A stretch of DNA of 7,500 bases, from contig JBAZPO010000030.1 in the NCBI GenBank assembly GCA_041648175.1, positions 1 through 7,500 of the forward strand, read 5' to 3'. Position 1 is the stretch's first letter; the number at the start of each line of letters is the position of its first letter. A program made the position numbers and the translations under genes. The stretch is from Desulfobaccales bacterium. GTDB lineage: Bacteria > Desulfobacterota > Desulfobaccia > Desulfobaccales > 0-14-0-80-60-11. Shown piece after piece: positions 5,806 to 7,500 of this stretch. The notes under the pieces were generated by a model. It did not search any database. It was not told the DNA's origin and saw only the letters and a program-made list of their open reading frames with translations.

Positions 5806-6837
5806 ATGCTTGCGGTCAACAGCTTCTATACCAACGCCATGGAGGGGAATCCTTCATTGCTCGGTGATATAGAGGCAGCCCTCGCAAACAAGCTTTCGAC
5901 TGAACGGAATCTCAGGAATTACCAGCTCGAACACCTTGCGCATATCTCGACGCAACGAAAGATGCTGGAACGTCTCGCGCGCGAAAAAGAGCTGGATGTC
6001 TGTTCTCCGGATTTTTTCTGTTGGCTTCACAAGGAGTTTTACTCCGAACTGCCGGAGGAGATGCATTACGCGCTCACGCATGAAGGCAGCCGTGTGCTGA
6101 TAATGCCCGGCGAACTCAGGGATCGTCCGGCGAGCGTGGGGAGACACATTCCCCCAGAGGCGTTGGACGATGTGCGCGGCAATCTCGGGCGCTTTCAGGA
6201 TGCATATACGCCAACCAAGCTCGAAGAGCCAAAGAAGATGCTGGCGTTTGCCGCATCCCATCACCGCCTCCTTTGGATTCATCCATTCAGGGACGGAAAC
6301 GGGAGGGTGGCTCGACTCTTCACCATTGCGTATCAGTACCGGCTGAAGATCTGGTCGCACGGTCTGTGGACGGTGACAAGGGCTTTTGCGCGGAATCGTT
6401 CCGAATACGACAGGCACCTTGCGTTGGCGGATCAGCCGAGGAGATACGACTTCGACGGCAGGGGGCCGCTGTCGGAGGAGAACCTTGTCGCCTTCTGCAA
6501 ATATTTTCTACGGGCGTGTGTGGATCAGCTGAAATTTATGGAGTCGATTCTTGAGCTGGGTCATCTGGAGAAACGATTCAAGCAATATCTGGCAATACAG
6601 AGGTCACAGAAAGAGATGTCGAGGCAGGCCGTCATGCTTCTTGAGACGCTGCTCTATCGCGGAGAGATCGAGCGCGGCGAGGTGCAATCGATATGCAATG
6701 TACAAAGGAGGAGGGCGACCGGCGTCATCAAGGAGCTCCTGGACAAACGGCTCGCGTCGAGCAGCTCCGCGCACGGAAATCTCAGACTCTTATTTTCGGG
6801 CGATATGGCGATACACCTGTTTCCAAAACTGGTGTAG
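5806..6837 (+). CDS. Fic-domain protein (probable AMP transferase) with winged-helix-like C-terminus
   Basis: Fic enzymes usually transfer AMP from ATP to a hydroxyl side chain of a target protein. The core motif HPFRDGNGRVAR (residues 159-170 from this ATG) is complete, with catalytic His159. TNAMEG (9-14) fits the inhibitory [S/T]xxxE[G/N] helix placed before the Fic core (class II), so the enzyme is probably self-restrained. Residues about 265-343 look like a winged helix-turn-helix, which is common in Fic proteins that may bind DNA near their own promoter. The frame is open upstream to 5617 with no ATG, GTG or TTG, and that stretch (FPALPSKI at 5683-5706 and HPKVAQSI at 5773-5796) looks like genuine family sequence. 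The true N-terminus is therefore probably encoded upstream and either uses an unusual start or has lost its start by a frameshift at T6 (5668-5673). The start at 5806 has no good Shine-Dalgarno and would cut into the inhibitory helix bundle. The protein target is unknown. Confidence 0.88.
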   Translation: MLAVNSFYTNAMEGNPSLLGDIEAALANKLSTERNLRNYQLEHLAHISTQRKMLERLAREKELDVCSPDFFCWLHKEFYSELPEEMHYALTHEGSRVLIMPGELRDRPASVGRHIPPEALDDVRGNLGRFQDAYTPTKLEEPKKMLAFAASHHRLLWIHPFRDGNGRVARLFTIAYQYRLKIWSHGLWTVTRAFARNRSEYDRHLALADQPRRYDFDGRGPLSEENLVAFCKYFLRACVDQLKFMESILELGHLEKRFKQYLAIQRSQKEMSRQAVMLLETLLYRGEIERGEVQSICNVQRRRATGVIKELLDKRLASSSSAHGNLRLLFSGDMAIHLFPKLV

Positions 6838-6850
6838 AAGCCATCTCATA

Positions 6851-6930
6851 AATCCCCTCCCCTTTGTAAGGGGAGGGTTAGGGTGGGGTAGATCTACCTC
6901 CCCTTCCCCCTCCTTACAAAGGAGGGGAAT
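6851..6930. repeat. 80-bp near-palindromic intergenic element
   Basis: The left arm (6851-6887) begins AATCCCCTCCCC and the right arm (6898-6930) ends GGAGGGGAAT. The arms are imperfect reverse complements around a perfect core GTAGATCTAC (6888-6897). Each arm contains its own small inverted repeat (for example CCCCTTTGTAAGGGG at 6860-6874), so transcripts would fold into a long hairpin with side stems. The layout resembles dispersed palindromic repeats (REPIN or MITE-like) found between genes. It sits between convergent genes and could stop transcription from both sides. No encoded protein is expected. Confidence 0.8.
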
Positions 6931-6934
6931 ATGT

Positions 6935-6998
6935 GAGGCGAACTCCTCATCAAGCTCGGCAAGCGCAGGTTTGTGAGGTGAGGTTTACGGGCAAGTAG
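6935..6998 (+). pseudogene. Remnant of the 3' end of a second tyrS
   Basis: This 64-base stretch aligns end to end with the last 65 bases of tyrS (5474-5538), with 51 matching positions, 13 mismatches and one single-base gap. It would encode a tail like GELLIKLGKRRFV and FTGK, against GEPLIKVGKRRFV and FVGK in the intact gene, but a one-base deletion near 6976 brings in an early stop. The divergence is too large for a recent copy of the neighbouring gene, so it is more likely the leftover end of another tyrS allele or paralogue. The palindromic element abuts its left edge and nothing of tyrS is recognisable upstream. Confidence 0.75.
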
Positions 6999-7004
6999 AG
7001 CGGT

Positions 7005-7500
7005 TCAGAACCATTTGCTGAAAGAGTTGCCGATGGAGAAGAAGAATGCCTTGTCCTGCGGAAAGTAGGATCCCCTTATTGAAAGTCCACCGGAACCCTT
7101 ATCCGATGACGAGCGGTGTTGTTCGTCGGCGAATACTCTAAAACCGAGGCCAACGAAGATTCCGTTCGAGTATTTCTTTGAATCTTCGATCGGCGTGTAT
7201 CGTCCTATGTAGCCTCCTTCCAGTGCATAGGCGGAATAGGAATATTCCTTGTTTTTATTATCAGGATCATTTGCCTGTTCTTTCAATTCCTTCTCAGTAC
7301 GCCGCCACTCCAGAGAGAGGCTCGCTCCGGGCATCAAGTCGAACCACCCTTTTTTCCAATGAAGGTCCACCTCCACTGTCGGGCCGATGCCTACGCTGAC
7401 GAGATTGTGGTCGTTTATGCGCATGCCCTTGATGAGGTGTGCCCTGCCGTAAGCTGCGAGACCCCCCGTCCCTCCGATCTCACTCTCTTCCTTGCGTATC
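7005..7500 (-). CDS. Probable outer-membrane beta-barrel protein, C-terminal part (runs off right edge)
   Basis: The frame is open from the right edge to the TGA at 7007-7005, giving 164 visible residues. An internal Met at 7424 is unlikely to be the start, because barrel-like sequence (GGLAAYGRAHLIKG) precedes it. The visible part alternates polar and hydrophobic residues in Gly/Tyr/Phe-rich strands, such as LVSVGIGPTVEVDL, GIFVGLGFRVF and AFFFSIGNSF. These are separated by charged loops such as the Asp/Asn/Lys-rich segment near the middle. The final residue is Phe after Trp, as in many proteins inserted by the BAM complex. It is convergent with fic. I cannot assign a specific family, and the signal peptide lies outside the window. 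Confidence 0.7.
   Translation of the reverse strand, partial: IRKEESEIGGTGGLAAYGRAHLIKGMRINDHNLVSVGIGPTVEVDLHWKKGWFDLMPGASLSLEWRRTEKELKEQANDPDNKNKEYSYSAYALEGGYIGRYTPIEDSKKYSNGIFVGLGFRVFADEQHRSSSDKGSGGLSIRGSYFPQDKAFFFSIGNSFSKWF

Noticed and set aside
5854..6417. 187-codon minus-strand frame opposite fic
   Set aside because: It mirrors the Fic core, whose catalytic motif on the plus strand is intact.
6551..6976. 141-codon plus-strand frame from inside fic through the palindrome
   Set aside because: Shadow frame running through a repeat; the product is Arg/Ser-rich low complexity.
1..7500. tRNA or rRNA genes and CRISPR arrays
   Set aside because: No cloverleaf-like segments, rRNA-like blocks or regularly spaced direct repeats were seen. 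The only repeats are the palindromes listed.

Overview
The window looks like chromosomal DNA from a high-GC Gram-negative bacterium. The support is a TyrRS of the bacterial TyrZ/TyrS2 type, Shine-Dalgarno-led genes, and an apparent outer-membrane beta-barrel ending in Phe. An environmental deltaproteobacteria-like lineage would fit, but that is only inference. Base composition is uneven. tyrS and the gene at the left edge are GC-rich, the 1021-codon gene between them is clearly lower in GC, and the spacer after tyrS is very AT-rich. This gives the region a patchwork look.

Layout. (1) Positions 1-1021, minus: the 5' 340 codons of an unrecognised gene running off the left edge, with a low-complexity Ala/Pro/Glu-rich N-terminus followed by a long coiled coil. 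(2) Positions 1098-4163, minus: a 1021-residue multidomain protein with a HAD-like region whose motifs appear in permuted order, a long alpha-helical middle, and a C-terminal RelA/SpoT-type nucleotidyltransferase domain in which the usual catalytic Glu is Gln. The upstream regions of (1) and (2) share a related leader sequence, which suggests co-regulation. (3) Positions 4324-5538, plus: tyrS, tyrosyl-tRNA synthetase, complete. (4) Positions 5539-5805: an AT-rich spacer with a good -10 box and AATGCGCATT palindromes, leading into (5) 5806-6837, plus: a Fic-domain protein with an N-terminal inhibitory motif and a C-terminal winged-helix-like region. Its homology appears to begin upstream of the first usable ATG. 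(6) Positions 6851-6930: an 80-bp near-palindrome. (7) Positions 6935-6998: a diverged, frameshifted remnant of the 3' end of a second tyrS. (8) Positions 7005-7500, minus: the C-terminal part of a probable outer-membrane protein, running off the right edge.

Interpretation. The most novel object is the HAD/helical/RelA-SpoT fusion. It may make, break or sense a nucleotide, but its altered active site leaves the chemistry open. The second is the tyrS-fic-palindrome-tyrS-remnant arrangement, which reads as the scar of an insertion or replacement at the 3' end of tyrS that brought in the Fic module. Both the fusion gene and the fic gene have a plausible start codon exactly one base out of frame across a six-base homopolymer. 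Possible explanations are phase-variable expression, early decay, sequence error or coincidence.
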